A DNA stretch of 16,448 nt from an uncultured bacterium. GTDB lineage: Bacteria; Bacillota; Clostridia; Lachnospirales; Lachnospiraceae. Positions 1 to 7,271 of this stretch are shown piece by piece. Location of the stretch: positions 1-16,448 of the forward strand of contig CAOKFN010000065.1 of the NCBI GenBank assembly GCA_948467735.1, written 5' to 3'. The position numbers and the translations under genes are program-made. Below the pieces are notes generated by a model. The model was given only the letters and a program-made list of their open reading frames with translations, searched no databases and was not told where the DNA came from. How positions within the stretch are numbered: position 1 is the first letter of the stretch; every line of letters starts with the position of its first letter.

Positions 1-8
1 ATAGCTGC

Positions 9-866
9 TTATTTCTGTTCCCCGGCATCCTTATCATCCGGAAAGAACTTCTCCAGAATGTCGATACTGTCCTTAGACGTATACCCCCACAGGATAGAGC
101 TGAGTGCGTCAATCGCCTCCCGCCTCCTGCGGTAATAGGTACGGAAACTGATATCCCGGATATGGGGGCGCAGTTTCTCTATGATCTCCTCCACATTTCG
201 GAGCTGCTGCGGGGAGAGGAAGGAGTAGTACAGCAGCCAGTAATAATTCTCCCCGTTTTTATGCTTGGTACGGAGCAGGTCGATGGAGGTATCCAGAAGT
301 TTCAGCATCCGGTGGCTTCGCTCGATACATTTGGCATGATGTGGGGTGCTGCGGTCTGACAGGTCTATCCCTGCCACATAGACAGACTCCAGAAAATCCT
401 CGATGGAACTCCCATACTCAATCTTCTGGGCATTTACCTTCCTGTCCTCATCCAGTATATGCGCATATACATTTGTAATCATGTCGATCTGCGCATGGCC
501 GGTATCCCCCTGCGCTGCCTTTAAGTCACCGTGGTTGAGTTTCAACTTGTAAGTCGTACTGGAGTGGCGCAGGGAATGGAATACAACATAAGGCAGCCCT
601 GCCTTCTCCCGGAGCTTCGGTACGGAACAGTCCCATGAGAGGTTTGAAATATTAACGGAAACACTTGCCGGAAAAACATCAATGACCCGGGCAGAAGTCA
701 GGGATGCGCTGGACAGTGTGAGCAAGGGCTGATTTACGGATGGCAGTATGACGGTATTGTAGGCAGTTTTCGTCTTCCGGAAAGCGGTGGCATTGTGGGT
801 AATAAGCTTCCCTTCATTGCTGTCGCCTCTGGTGGAGTGACTGCATAGGGCGCCGCAGCGCAGAAT
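9..866 (-). pseudogene. Decayed tyrosine integrase C-terminus fused in frame to an ArpU-like phage regulator domain
   Basis: An open frame runs leftward from an in-frame stop at 867-869 to a stop at 9-11. The first ATG is at 725, with no convincing ribosome binding site. Counting from that ATG, residues 50-54 (HSLRH) form the R-box of a tyrosine recombinase, GHAQ is at 76-79 and the nucleophile is Tyr88 (VYAHILDED). Upstream of the ATG the frame still encodes an LRCG motif, like the first catalytic Arg region, so the gene lost its N-terminal DNA-binding and core-binding domains. From about residue 105 the protein changes character. Motifs such as YYWLLYYSFLSPQQ (161-174) and FRTYYRRRREAIDALSSILW (194-213) resemble small ArpU/RinA-type phage transcription regulators. 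Those are normally separate proteins, so the join is probably a deletion scar in a prophage or integrative-element remnant. The sequence left of the window could show more of the element. Confidence 0.72.
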
Positions 867-895
867 TTATTTTCACAAAATGTTCACAATTATTA

Positions 896-922
896 TTAGC
901 ACTCCCTATTGACGAGTGCTAA
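896..922. promoter_or_regulatory. CIRCE operator (HrcA binding site)
   Basis: A perfect inverted repeat, TTAGCACTC, nine bases, GAGTGCTAA, matches the CIRCE consensus exactly. HrcA binds CIRCE and represses class I heat-shock genes. Here the element overlaps the -35 box of the promoter for the small heat-shock gene, so bound HrcA would block RNA polymerase directly. HrcA itself is not encoded in this window. Confidence 0.96.
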
Positions 923-937
923 AATATGTGTTATATT
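909..937 (+). promoter_or_regulatory. Sigma-A promoter of the small heat-shock gene
   Basis: The -35 box TTGACG (909-914) and the -10 box TATATT (932-937) are separated by exactly 17 bases. The -35 box lies inside the spacer and right arm of CIRCE. Transcription would start near 944, leaving an untranslated leader of about 105 bases before the ATG at 1050. Confidence 0.85.
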
Positions 938-1049
938 ACATATAGAACAAGAGAACAAAGAATTTTTAGTTCCAAGTTCATCAACAAGATACATTGAATG
1001 AGGCCAGTCGGGTCAAAATATTTTAGAGAATAGAAAGGAGATATGACTT

Positions 1050-1493
1050 ATGTTAACACCTAGTATTTTCAGAGAGAACTTATTTGATAACTTTTTCGAG
1101 GATTTTGCATTTCCGGATGTCAATAAGGTTTTATATGGAAAACATGCGGGAAACCTTATGAAAACCGATGTAAAAGAGGTGGAGGATGGTTATGTGGTAG
1201 ATATTGACCTTCCCGGATTCCGGAAGGACGATATCAAGATGCAGCTGGAAAACGGCTATTTGACCGTGAGCGCGGCAAAGGGATTGGATAAGGATGAAAA
1301 GAACGAGGAAGGCAGTTATGTCAGGCGGGAACGCTATTCCGGAAGCATGAGCCGCAGCTTCTATGTAGGAGCGCATGTGACGGAGGAGGACATTCATCCT
1401 AAGTATGAAAATGGCATTCTGACATTCCATATTCCGAAAGAGGAGAAGAAGGCGCTGGAAGAAAAGCAGCATTATATTGCCATTGAGGGATAA
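1050..1493 (+). CDS. hsp20: Small heat-shock protein, Hsp20/alpha-crystallin family
   Basis: This 147-residue cytoplasmic chaperone would bind unfolding proteins without ATP and hold them for refolding by other chaperones. The alpha-crystallin domain spans about residues 38-133, with VVDIDLPGFRKDDI at 49-62, ENGYLTVSA at 67-75, and the diagnostic ENGILTFHIPK at 120-130. The N-terminal arm carries the usual Phe-rich FDNFFEDF stretch, and the total length is normal for the family. The start is supported by AAAGGAG at 1034-1040, nine bases upstream. The gene is monocistronic: it has its own CIRCE-overlapped promoter and a strong terminator at 1533-1571. HrcA control is inferred from the operator. 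It lies directly beside a broken integrase, but its coding sequence looks intact. Confidence 0.95.
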   Translation: MLTPSIFRENLFDNFFEDFAFPDVNKVLYGKHAGNLMKTDVKEVEDGYVVDIDLPGFRKDDIKMQLENGYLTVSAAKGLDKDEKNEEGSYVRRERYSGSMSRSFYVGAHVTEEDIHPKYENGILTFHIPKEEKKALEEKQHYIAIEG

Positions 1494-1532
1494 TGCCGCG
1501 GACAAGACACTGGGATCATATGATGCAATGGA

Positions 1533-1571
1533 AAAATACCCTGCGGGCGAAAGCAGCCGCAGGGTATTTTT
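1533..1571 (+). terminator. Rho-independent terminator of the small heat-shock gene
   Basis: A 14-base perfect stem pairs 1533-1546 with 1557-1570 (core TACCCTGCGG against CCGCAGGGTA), with a 10-base loop. A-rich and T-rich outer arms provide the T tract. It lies 40 bases after the stop codon. The A-rich left arm means it could also terminate leftward transcription. Confidence 0.93.
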
Positions 1572-1828
1572 GCATGTGAGAAATGTAATTTCTATCGCAG
1601 GAACAATTTAGAAAATAATTCATTTCCTTTTTTGTTCCGGTTTTATTTTTTTCCTACTATTTTTAAGAGGGGTAATTCTGTTATTATAAGAATTGGGGGA
1701 AGGTTTGGATAAGGAGATATTTGGGGAGCGCGTGTGGATAAAGCTATATTCTTGTGACGGCTCAATGGATGAAAATGAGAAAGAAATTAATTAAATGGCA
1801 GAAAACGAAAAAGAAAGGATTGATATGA
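1572..1828. other. Intergenic stretch ahead of the lipoprotein gene
   Basis: Together with the terminator, this completes a 335-base gap without a supported gene. The left part is T-rich (1620-1665). A short inverted repeat, AATTCT (1674-1679) and AGAATT (1689-1694), surrounds a TTATTATA stretch that could hold a -10 box, but no credible -35 box sits at the right distance. The AAAGGA ribosome binding site of the next gene is at 1814-1819. A 19-codon frame from 1768 ends just before the lipoprotein ATG but has no ribosome binding site. Confidence 0.5.
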
Positions 1829-2977
1829 ATGAAAAGAAAAATTTATTTGGGAATGGTAATGGCGGCGGCTTTCGGCTTATGCGCCTGTTCGGCGGAGGAA
1901 AAGGATATTACGGGAAGCGTCTCTATCCAGACGGAGTCCGGGAATAAAACAAATTCCGACACTGGCAATGGTATGAAGGAAGAGAGCATGGAGAAATTGT
2001 TTGGCGAAAACTGTATTGAGGAGCAGATTTTTGAAGTGGAGCTTAGCGAATATAGCGGAAAAGTATACTTTGTTCCATTTGCGCCTTCGGATCGTACACA
2101 GAAGTTCTATATGCGGATTATGCAGGAGGGTAAAGTGCTCACGGAAATACAGGCATACGTGCCCGAAAAGCTTCAGGGAGAAGCGTTTGGCAGTCTGGAT
2201 GCAGTATCGTTTTACGATGTAAATTATGATGGAAATACGGATATCGTATTGATTGAAACCTATGGAAATACAAGTTTTGCGGCAGTGTATTATGGCTATG
2301 CCGAAAGCGAATATGATTCTGCAAAATTTATTCCGCAGGAGATATTGTCCGATGCGATAAGCAATCAGGTAAGTCCGCTGTCTATTCCGGAAATCCGCAG
2401 TGTATTGTCCGACGGAAAAAAGAACGGCAGTTTTACGGATTATCAGGAGGCGTATGAGGCCGCTGCAAGATTATGTCAGCTGGAAGATTCCGAGAGAATT
2501 CAGTATAATTTAATTTATGTGGATGGGGATGAGGTTCCTGAGCTGGCAGCAGGGGTGGACGGATACTATACAAGCCTGTATACTTACCAAAACGGAACGG
2601 TATACACATTGATGGATCGATGGCCTTATGGCGCTATGGGAAACGCAGGATATGAATATTCTCCAAAGAAGAACAGCTTGAGGAATTACAATAGCGACTT
2701 TGCGGGAGCAATTATGTACACCACGTATATGACCATAAGCAGCCGCCATGTTATTGATACCGTCACATCCATAGAGACCTACAATTTTGACGATGCGAAT
2801 AGAAACGGCATTCCCGATGAAGATGAGATGGACTCTTTGGGGCGTTATAGTGTGAGTTATATCGACGGCGTGGAGGTCTCGGCCAAGCAGTGTAAGTCCT
2901 ATGATATGGGAGGATATGAATATATTACGGTGACAATGCGTTATGATGAGTTGATAGCAAAGCTGGGGGAAAAATGA
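1829..2977 (+). CDS. Predicted lipoprotein with calcium-loop-like motifs
   Basis: This 382-residue protein starts with a signal peptide ending in a lipobox (GLCAC, lipidated Cys20), so it should be anchored to the outer face of the membrane. A Ser/Thr/Asn/Gly-rich linker covers about residues 25-55. Three acidic loops follow: DVNYDGNTD (130-138), which resembles an FG-GAP/VCBS or dockerin-type calcium loop; VDGDEVPEL (231-239); and DDANRNGIPDEDE (321-333). The region from about 225 to 305 (GNAGYEYSPKKNS and AGAIMYTTYMT) recalls lipoproteins I have seen in Lachnospiraceae, but I cannot name a function. The start is supported by AAAGGA at 1814-1819, nine bases upstream. No partner gene is evident, because a terminator precedes it and a promoter-like site follows it. 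It could bind a ligand or polysaccharide at the cell surface. That is a guess from location only. Confidence 0.85.
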   Translation: MKRKIYLGMVMAAAFGLCACSAEEKDITGSVSIQTESGNKTNSDTGNGMKEESMEKLFGENCIEEQIFEVELSEYSGKVYFVPFAPSDRTQKFYMRIMQEGKVLTEIQAYVPEKLQGEAFGSLDAVSFYDVNYDGNTDIVLIETYGNTSFAAVYYGYAESEYDSAKFIPQEILSDAISNQVSPLSIPEIRSVLSDGKKNGSFTDYQEAYEAAARLCQLEDSERIQYNLIYVDGDEVPELAAGVDGYYTSLYTYQNGTVYTLMDRWPYGAMGNAGYEYSPKKNSLRNYNSDFAGAIMYTTYMTISSRHVIDTVTSIETYNFDDANRNGIPDEDEMDSLGRYSVSYIDGVEVSAKQCKSYDMGGYEYITVTMRYDELIAKLGEK

Positions 2978-3007
2978 GCCATGTCTATTTCCGTGCTTTC
3001 ATGTTTG

Positions 3008-3016
3008 TGATATAAT
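3008..3016 (+). promoter_or_regulatory. Possible extended -10 promoter for the 163-residue protein
   Basis: TATAAT at 3011-3016 is preceded by TG one base upstream, giving TGATATAAT, an extended -10 element. No good -35 box is seen 17 bases upstream (TTTCCG). If used, it would start transcription near 3023 and leave a leader of about 245 bases. A second TATAAT at 3060-3065 has only a poorly spaced -35 candidate. Confidence 0.4.
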
Positions 3017-3107
3017 TATTACCATATAAAGGCCGCCATTGGCCAATAAAACCGTAATTATAATATATAAGCCCGTATTATGGCAGAAGGCGGCCGAACG
3101 GCAAATC

Positions 3108-3163
3108 CATATGATAATTGAATCATAATCATATGATAGGAAGCAGGGAAAGCTTTCTATCAT
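3108..3163 (+). promoter_or_regulatory. Overlapping inverted repeats / strong hairpin in the leader of the 163-residue protein
   Basis: Two structures compete. CATATGAT (3108-3115) can pair with ATCATATG (3128-3135). ATGATAG at 3133-3139 can instead pair with CTATCAT at 3157-3163, and this second stem continues through a G-T pair into AAGC/GCTT, giving 12 pairs around the loop AGGGAAA. They share bases 3133-3135 and so exclude each other, as in an attenuator or switch. No T tract follows, so the second hairpin is not a classic terminator. A role as an operator is equally possible. Confidence 0.45.
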
Positions 3164-3269
3164 CGAATGCGGCGCATAGAGATATGCCTTTTATCAGAAC
3201 TTTCAATAGATAAGTTTCCGGTAAGTTATATTTTAATGCCGTCAGAATGTACAGAGAAAGGGGTATTTT

Positions 3270-3761
3270 ATGTTGTTTAAGCGTCAGACCATACTTCCGG
3301 CAGATAATTCCCCGGTAAAATTTCCCGCCGGGCTGCAGGATTTATATTTGGAAGAATACGGAGACAAAGTTAAAAGAGACATTGAAAAACTTACGGAGGA
3401 AAATTTAAAGGAGCTGCTAAAGAGAATACGCCGCAGAAAGACAGAAGAGGCGTATTTATGGTGGAACCCAAACGGAGAGGGGGATAATTTCAACATTGAA
3501 GTGAATCGCAGCTGGATTGCCTTTCAGTATGTAGTCAATGACGGCATGGAAGACGGCTGTTTTTATTCCTCTTTTGACCCGGCTTATCTGGACTCCGATG
3601 AGGAATCGGAGGTGGGTACAATTTACGGATGTTTTATGCCCCTGCGTTATACCATGCATGACGCGAAGCTTGCCGTAAAATGTGTGGAATATTTTGCACG
3701 GACAGGAAAACTTTATCCGGGGACGGCATGGTTAAAGACGCCGACAGGAGGGGAAGAATAA
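3270..3761 (+). CDS. Hypothetical protein, 163 residues, cytoplasmic
   Basis: I do not recognise this protein. It has no signal peptide or membrane segment. Residues about 30-58 are a charged helical stretch (VKRDIEKLTEENLKELLKRI and an RRRK patch), probably a long amphipathic helix. The remainder is rich in aromatic residues (YLWW near 62, SWIAFQYVV, CFYSSFDPAY, GCFMPLRYT) and acidic residues, like a compact single-domain protein. The general look recalls immunity or SMI1-type small proteins, but no diagnostic motif supports that. The start is well supported by AAAGGGG at 3257-3263, six bases upstream. It stands alone: a structured leader precedes it and a bidirectional terminator follows. 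Coding quality and a strong ribosome binding site make it a real gene; function is unknown. Confidence 0.8.
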   Translation: MLFKRQTILPADNSPVKFPAGLQDLYLEEYGDKVKRDIEKLTEENLKELLKRIRRRKTEEAYLWWNPNGEGDNFNIEVNRSWIAFQYVVNDGMEDGCFYSSFDPAYLDSDEESEVGTIYGCFMPLRYTMHDAKLAVKCVEYFARTGKLYPGTAWLKTPTGGEE

Positions 3762-3799
3762 CCATCGGCCCTACGGGTTGTATCATTTCATAACTATTT

Positions 3800-3846
3800 A
3801 AAAAATATGGGCGGAGATACTTGCGGTATCCCTGCCCTATATTTTT
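3800..3846. terminator. Bidirectional terminator between convergent genes
   Basis: A long hairpin has A-rich 3800-3805 pairing with T-rich 3842-3846, then TAT/ATA with one bulged T at 3838. GGGC (3809-3812) pairs with GCCC (3834-3837), and GATAC (3816-3820) with GTATC (3826-3830) around the loop TTGCG. A-runs and T-runs on opposite sides give a U tract in either direction. It serves the gene ending at 3761 and the leftward chemoreceptor gene ending at 3937. Confidence 0.88.
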
Positions 3847-3936
3847 CGGCGGTAAAGCATTCTGCCGATTATATTATCATATCACACGCCGTAAGCCGTT
3901 CAAGGCCTGTATCCATATTTGATTTCAGGATGCTTC

Positions 3937-5682
3937 TTAATCCAGATTGATACGGCTGATATTGGAACGAGAGTCGCTGTAATTTCTGGAAGAGACGTTT
4001 CCGGCGTATTCTGCCCGAAGGATGAATTTAGCCACCAAGCTCTTGAGCATTTCTGCCTGACTTGAAAGCTCTTGGCTGGCTGCCGCGCTTTCCTCGGAGG
4101 TAGCGGAGTTGGTCTGTACCACGCTGGAAATCTGGTCAACGCCCAAAGTTACCTGCTCGATGGCGTCCGCCTGCTGCTGGGCGGCATTTGCGATAACGTC
4201 CACCTTGGAAGAAGTGGTGCGCACGGAATCCACTACTTTTACCAGAGACTGCGCCGTTGCGTCCACAAGCTGCGTACCATGGGCCACGGCCTCGATGGAA
4301 TGCTCTATCAAATTTGCGGTATCTTTGGACGCCACGGAGCTCTTGCTTGCAAGGCTTCGCACTTCATTGGCAACCACGGCAAAGCCCTTGCCTGCCTGTC
4401 CTGCTCTCGACGCTTCCACAGCGGCGTTAAGCGCCAAAATGTTCGTCTGGAAAGCAATATCCTCGATAGTCTTGATAATCTTGCCGATTTCATTGGAGGT
4501 ACGCGTGATTTCTTCCATAGCCGCAATCATATCGCGCATCTGTCTGTTGCATTCTTCCGCCTCGGTGTCGGCCGTGCTGGACTCGCGGCTTGCCTCTGCG
4601 GCGTTGTCCGCAGTGGTTTTAATCTGCTGGGAAATATTCGCAATGGTAGAGGCAAGCTCCTCCACGGCAGCAGCCTGCTCCGTCGCGCCCTGAGCCAGTG
4701 CCTGCGCGCCGTCGGATACCTGACCGGAGCCGGATGCAACCAAATCGGCGCTGTGATTGATCTGCCCCAAGGTGGAGCTTAAATCACGGTTCAGCTTACG
4801 GATGGACAAAAGCAGATCTTGGAAATTGCCCACATAACGATTTTCCGCTTTGGTGCGGACGTCAAAATTCCCGTCTGCCATTTCTCTTAAAAGTCTGGAG
4901 GCGTCGGAAATAATATCGTTCAAAATAGAGGTCATATTCTTGAAAGCTTTCGCAAGGCTGCCAAGTTCGTCTTTTGAATCATAAGTCACTTTAATATTGA
5001 AGTCGCCAGTCTCAATCTGTTTTGCGGATTTTTCCAGTTCGCGAAGCGGCCGTGTAATGGATCTGGTCAAATAAGTGGAGAGAGCCAGCGTGATAATTAA
5101 CACAGCAATGGCAGTACCCATTTGAACAGCTACCAAAGTGCGCTGCATGGAAACCGTTTCCTCATAATCCTCTTCCGCGTTTTTAGCGGCGATATCGCTG
5201 ATCTGTATCAGAGTATTCACGGCGTCTTCCACCAGCGGCTGATATTCGTTCAGCAGCATACCCTGCGCCTTTTTCATATCAGTCTTCGACATCGCGATTA
5301 CTTCCTGCTGCATATCCACCGCCTCCTGTATATAGGCGGCAAAGGAATTCAGCAGATCGGGAGCCTCCGTAAAGTTTGCAAACAGCCAATTGCCGTTTTC
5401 GCTCAGCAGATCCAGTTCCTTCTGAAGATCCTTCAGATAAGTTTCACTCTTATCCGCATCGTCTTCGATGGTTATGTACGCAATATCTTTTACGATGATC
5501 TGCAGTCCCCGGCGCATACTCATTACTTTGTTGGTAATCTGATAGCCAACATTGTAGAAATCGGAATACTTTGCCGCATTTTGCTGCAGTCCCGTAATGG
5601 ACATAACAACCGTACCGCAGAAAAGGATAATGATAAGCATGAATGTTACCAATAGTTTCGTACCGATTTTCAAGTTTTTCAT
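3937..5682 (-). CDS. Methyl-accepting chemotaxis protein (transmembrane chemoreceptor)
   Basis: This 581-residue chemoreceptor would signal to the CheA/CheW complex at the membrane. Membrane segment 1 is at about 8-30 and segment 2 at about 183-204. Between them lies an extracytoplasmic, helical domain of about 150 residues, the size of a four-helix-bundle (4HB_MCP) sensor. A HAMP domain follows at about 205-258 (RPLRELEKSAKQIETGDF). The cytoplasmic coiled-coil signalling domain covers about 320-550, with the conserved hairpin tip at 398-445 (IAFQTNILALNAAVEASRAG and GKGFAVVANEVRSLA). There is no C-terminal CheR-docking pentapeptide. The start is fixed by GGGAGGTT just upstream of the ATG. 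A good promoter lies at 5773-5801. It diverges from the carbohydrate ABC operon, which hints at a shared ligand but does not prove it. Confidence 0.96.
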   Translation of the reverse strand: MKNLKIGTKLLVTFMLIIILFCGTVVMSITGLQQNAAKYSDFYNVGYQITNKVMSMRRGLQIIVKDIAYITIEDDADKSETYLKDLQKELDLLSENGNWLFANFTEAPDLLNSFAAYIQEAVDMQQEVIAMSKTDMKKAQGMLLNEYQPLVEDAVNTLIQISDIAAKNAEEDYEETVSMQRTLVAVQMGTAIAVLIITLALSTYLTRSITRPLRELEKSAKQIETGDFNIKVTYDSKDELGSLAKAFKNMTSILNDIISDASRLLREMADGNFDVRTKAENRYVGNFQDLLLSIRKLNRDLSSTLGQINHSADLVASGSGQVSDGAQALAQGATEQAAAVEELASTIANISQQIKTTADNAAEASRESSTADTEAEECNRQMRDMIAAMEEITRTSNEIGKIIKTIEDIAFQTNILALNAAVEASRAGQAGKGFAVVANEVRSLASKSSVASKDTANLIEHSIEAVAHGTQLVDATAQSLVKVVDSVRTTSSKVDVIANAAQQQADAIEQVTLGVDQISSVVQTNSATSEESAAASQELSSQAEMLKSLVAKFILRAEYAGNVSSRNYSDSRSNISRINLD

Positions 5683-5772
5683 TTTAACCTCCCATGCTTC
5701 TTAAACAATGGCAATTCATCTCTCCAAATTGAATGTGTGATTGTTTAGAGTTAAAAAATTTTCTTTAAGTAA

Positions 5773-5801
5773 ATTATAATAGATAATTGTTAATTTGTCT
5801 A
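5773..5801 (-). promoter_or_regulatory. Sigma-A promoter of the chemoreceptor gene
   Basis: On the minus strand, TAGACA (5796-5801) and TATAAT (5773-5778) are separated by 17 bases. This is a near-consensus housekeeping promoter rather than a sigma-D flagellar one (no TAAA with GCCGATAA spacing seen). The leader is about 85 bases. Confidence 0.82.
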
Positions 5802-5908
5802 CTCTATTCATAAATCTGGAAAATTTAATCTCGCGGCGATTCGCAGCCGTCCTCATACGGCGGGGCAGTATTATCTTTCCCGGGCTTTGCGCGTGGGAAT
5901 CGGAGGTC

Positions 5909-5937
5909 TGGACAATTACAGTATTTTCCAGTATAAT
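5909..5937 (+). promoter_or_regulatory. Sigma-A promoter of the ABC transporter operon
   Basis: TGGACA (5909-5914) and TATAAT (5932-5937) are 17 bases apart. The start point would be near 5944, only about 25 bases before the first ATG. A small hairpin, GCCGT/ACGGC (5846-5861), lies upstream and could be part of a regulator site. No cre-like catabolite operator was recognised with confidence. Confidence 0.83.
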
Positions 5938-5968
5938 GAGGAAAGTAACGTGAAGAGGGAGGAACCAT

Positions 5969-7270
5969 ATGGAAGTCGTGTTACAGAACCTGACAAAAAA
6001 ATTTCCCGGGCGCGGTCGGAAAAATCATGAGGAAGTGACTGCCGTGAATGATTTTACATTTAAAATTCCGGACGGAAAGCTGATTGGGCTGCTGGGTCCT
6101 TCCGGGTGCGGCAAAAGTACCACGCTGAATCTTATCAGCGGCTTACAGAAACCTACCGGCGGCAGGATATTCTTTGGGACGGAAGACGTGACGAACCTGC
6201 AGCCGGAACATAGAGGAATCGGTCTTGTATTCCAGAATTACGCGCTTTATCCCCATCTGACGGTGAAGCAGAATATTTTATTTCCTCTGGAAAACCTGAA
6301 GGGGAAGGATAAATTGTCCAAACAGGAAATGCTTGAGAAAGCCTATGAAGCGGCAAGGCTTGTCCAGATTGAGGAATTGATGGAGCGCAGGCCGGGGGAG
6401 CTTTCCGGAGGACAGCAGCAGCGTGTGGCCATTGCCCGGGCTTTGGTAAAAATGCCCAAGGTGCTTCTGCTCGATGAGCCTCTGTCAAATCTCGACGCCC
6501 GTCTAAGGCTTCAGACAAGGGAGGAAATCCGCAGAATTCAGCGGGAGACAGGAATTACCACCATTTTTGTGACCCATGATCAGGAAGAGGCCATGAGTAT
6601 ATCGGATATGATCGTGGTGATGGACAAGGGCGTTGTCCAGCAGATCGGCAGGCCTCAGGAGGTCTATGACAATCCGGCCAATTTGTTTGTAGCCAAATTT
6701 CTGGGGACGCCGCCGATCAATGTCTTTGACGGAAGCATCAGAGGAAATCGGCTTTATATAGGAGAAGAGGCCGTATTGGAGCTGCCTGAAAAGCTCAAGG
6801 AACGGGAAGTCAGCGTGGGAATCAGGCCGGAGGGCTTCCGGCTGAGGGAGGATGGCCCTTTTGGCTGTGAATTCGGCAGCGTTGAAGTCATGGGGCGCGA
6901 TATCAGTGTGATTTCCACCCATCCGGCGTCGCAGAATGTCAAGATACGCTCGATTATCAGCGCGGACTATATGGACGAAATCGAAAAGCTAATCCGTTCT
7001 ATGGAAGCACGGCAGTCAAATGATGCCAAGGACATGGAATATTTCAAGAGGCCGGCTAATGCGGAGGAAATGCAGTCCTGTGAAACGGATTCCCATTCCG
7101 GGAAAGCGGGAAGTTCCCAAGAAACATACGGATCCCAAGGAGCCGGCGGTTCTGAGAATAGGTTATGCGTCAGATTTGCTCTTATGCCTCATAAGGTATT
7201 TCTATTTGATAAGGAAACGGGCGGGAGGATTTATTTTAAACCTGACGGGGCGGAAGGAAAGGAGTGTTGA
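5969..7270 (+). CDS. ugpC: Carbohydrate-type ABC transporter ATP-binding protein (MalK/UgpC/MsmK class)
   Basis: This cytoplasmic ATPase powers the importer encoded by the next three genes. Walker A GPSGCGKST is at 43-51, the Q-loop Gln at 89, the signature LSGGQQQR at 145-152, Walker B VLLLDEP at 165-171, the D-loop SNLDAR at 173-178, and the switch His at 203 (FVTHDQEEA). The C-terminal TOBE/OB region begins near 245, with GIRPEGF at 284-290 and PHKVFLFDKETG at 407-418. At 433 residues it is about 60 longer than usual. The excess is a hydrophilic segment at about 334-397, rich in Ser, Gly, Glu and Gln, inserted before the last conserved TOBE strand. The start is supported by AGGGAGGA at 5956-5963. 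The symbol follows the general family name; the substrate is not established. Confidence 0.95.
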   Translation: MEVVLQNLTKKFPGRGRKNHEEVTAVNDFTFKIPDGKLIGLLGPSGCGKSTTLNLISGLQKPTGGRIFFGTEDVTNLQPEHRGIGLVFQNYALYPHLTVKQNILFPLENLKGKDKLSKQEMLEKAYEAARLVQIEELMERRPGELSGGQQQRVAIARALVKMPKVLLLDEPLSNLDARLRLQTREEIRRIQRETGITTIFVTHDQEEAMSISDMIVVMDKGVVQQIGRPQEVYDNPANLFVAKFLGTPPINVFDGSIRGNRLYIGEEAVLELPEKLKEREVSVGIRPEGFRLREDGPFGCEFGSVEVMGRDISVISTHPASQNVKIRSIISADYMDEIEKLIRSMEARQSNDAKDMEYFKRPANAEEMQSCETDSHSGKAGSSQETYGSQGAGGSENRLCVRFALMPHKVFLFDKETGGRIYFKPDGAEGKEC

Positions 7271-7271
7271 A

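Noticed and set aside
1768..1828. 19-codon frame ending directly before the lipoprotein ATG, a possible leader peptide
   Set aside because: It has no ribosome binding site, is almost all Lys and A-rich codons, and lies in A-rich DNA where such frames arise by chance.
4072..4782. Plus-strand frame of 236 codons opposite the chemoreceptor
   Set aside because: It mirrors the highly conserved chemoreceptor signalling domain, has no ribosome binding site and no recognisable domain.
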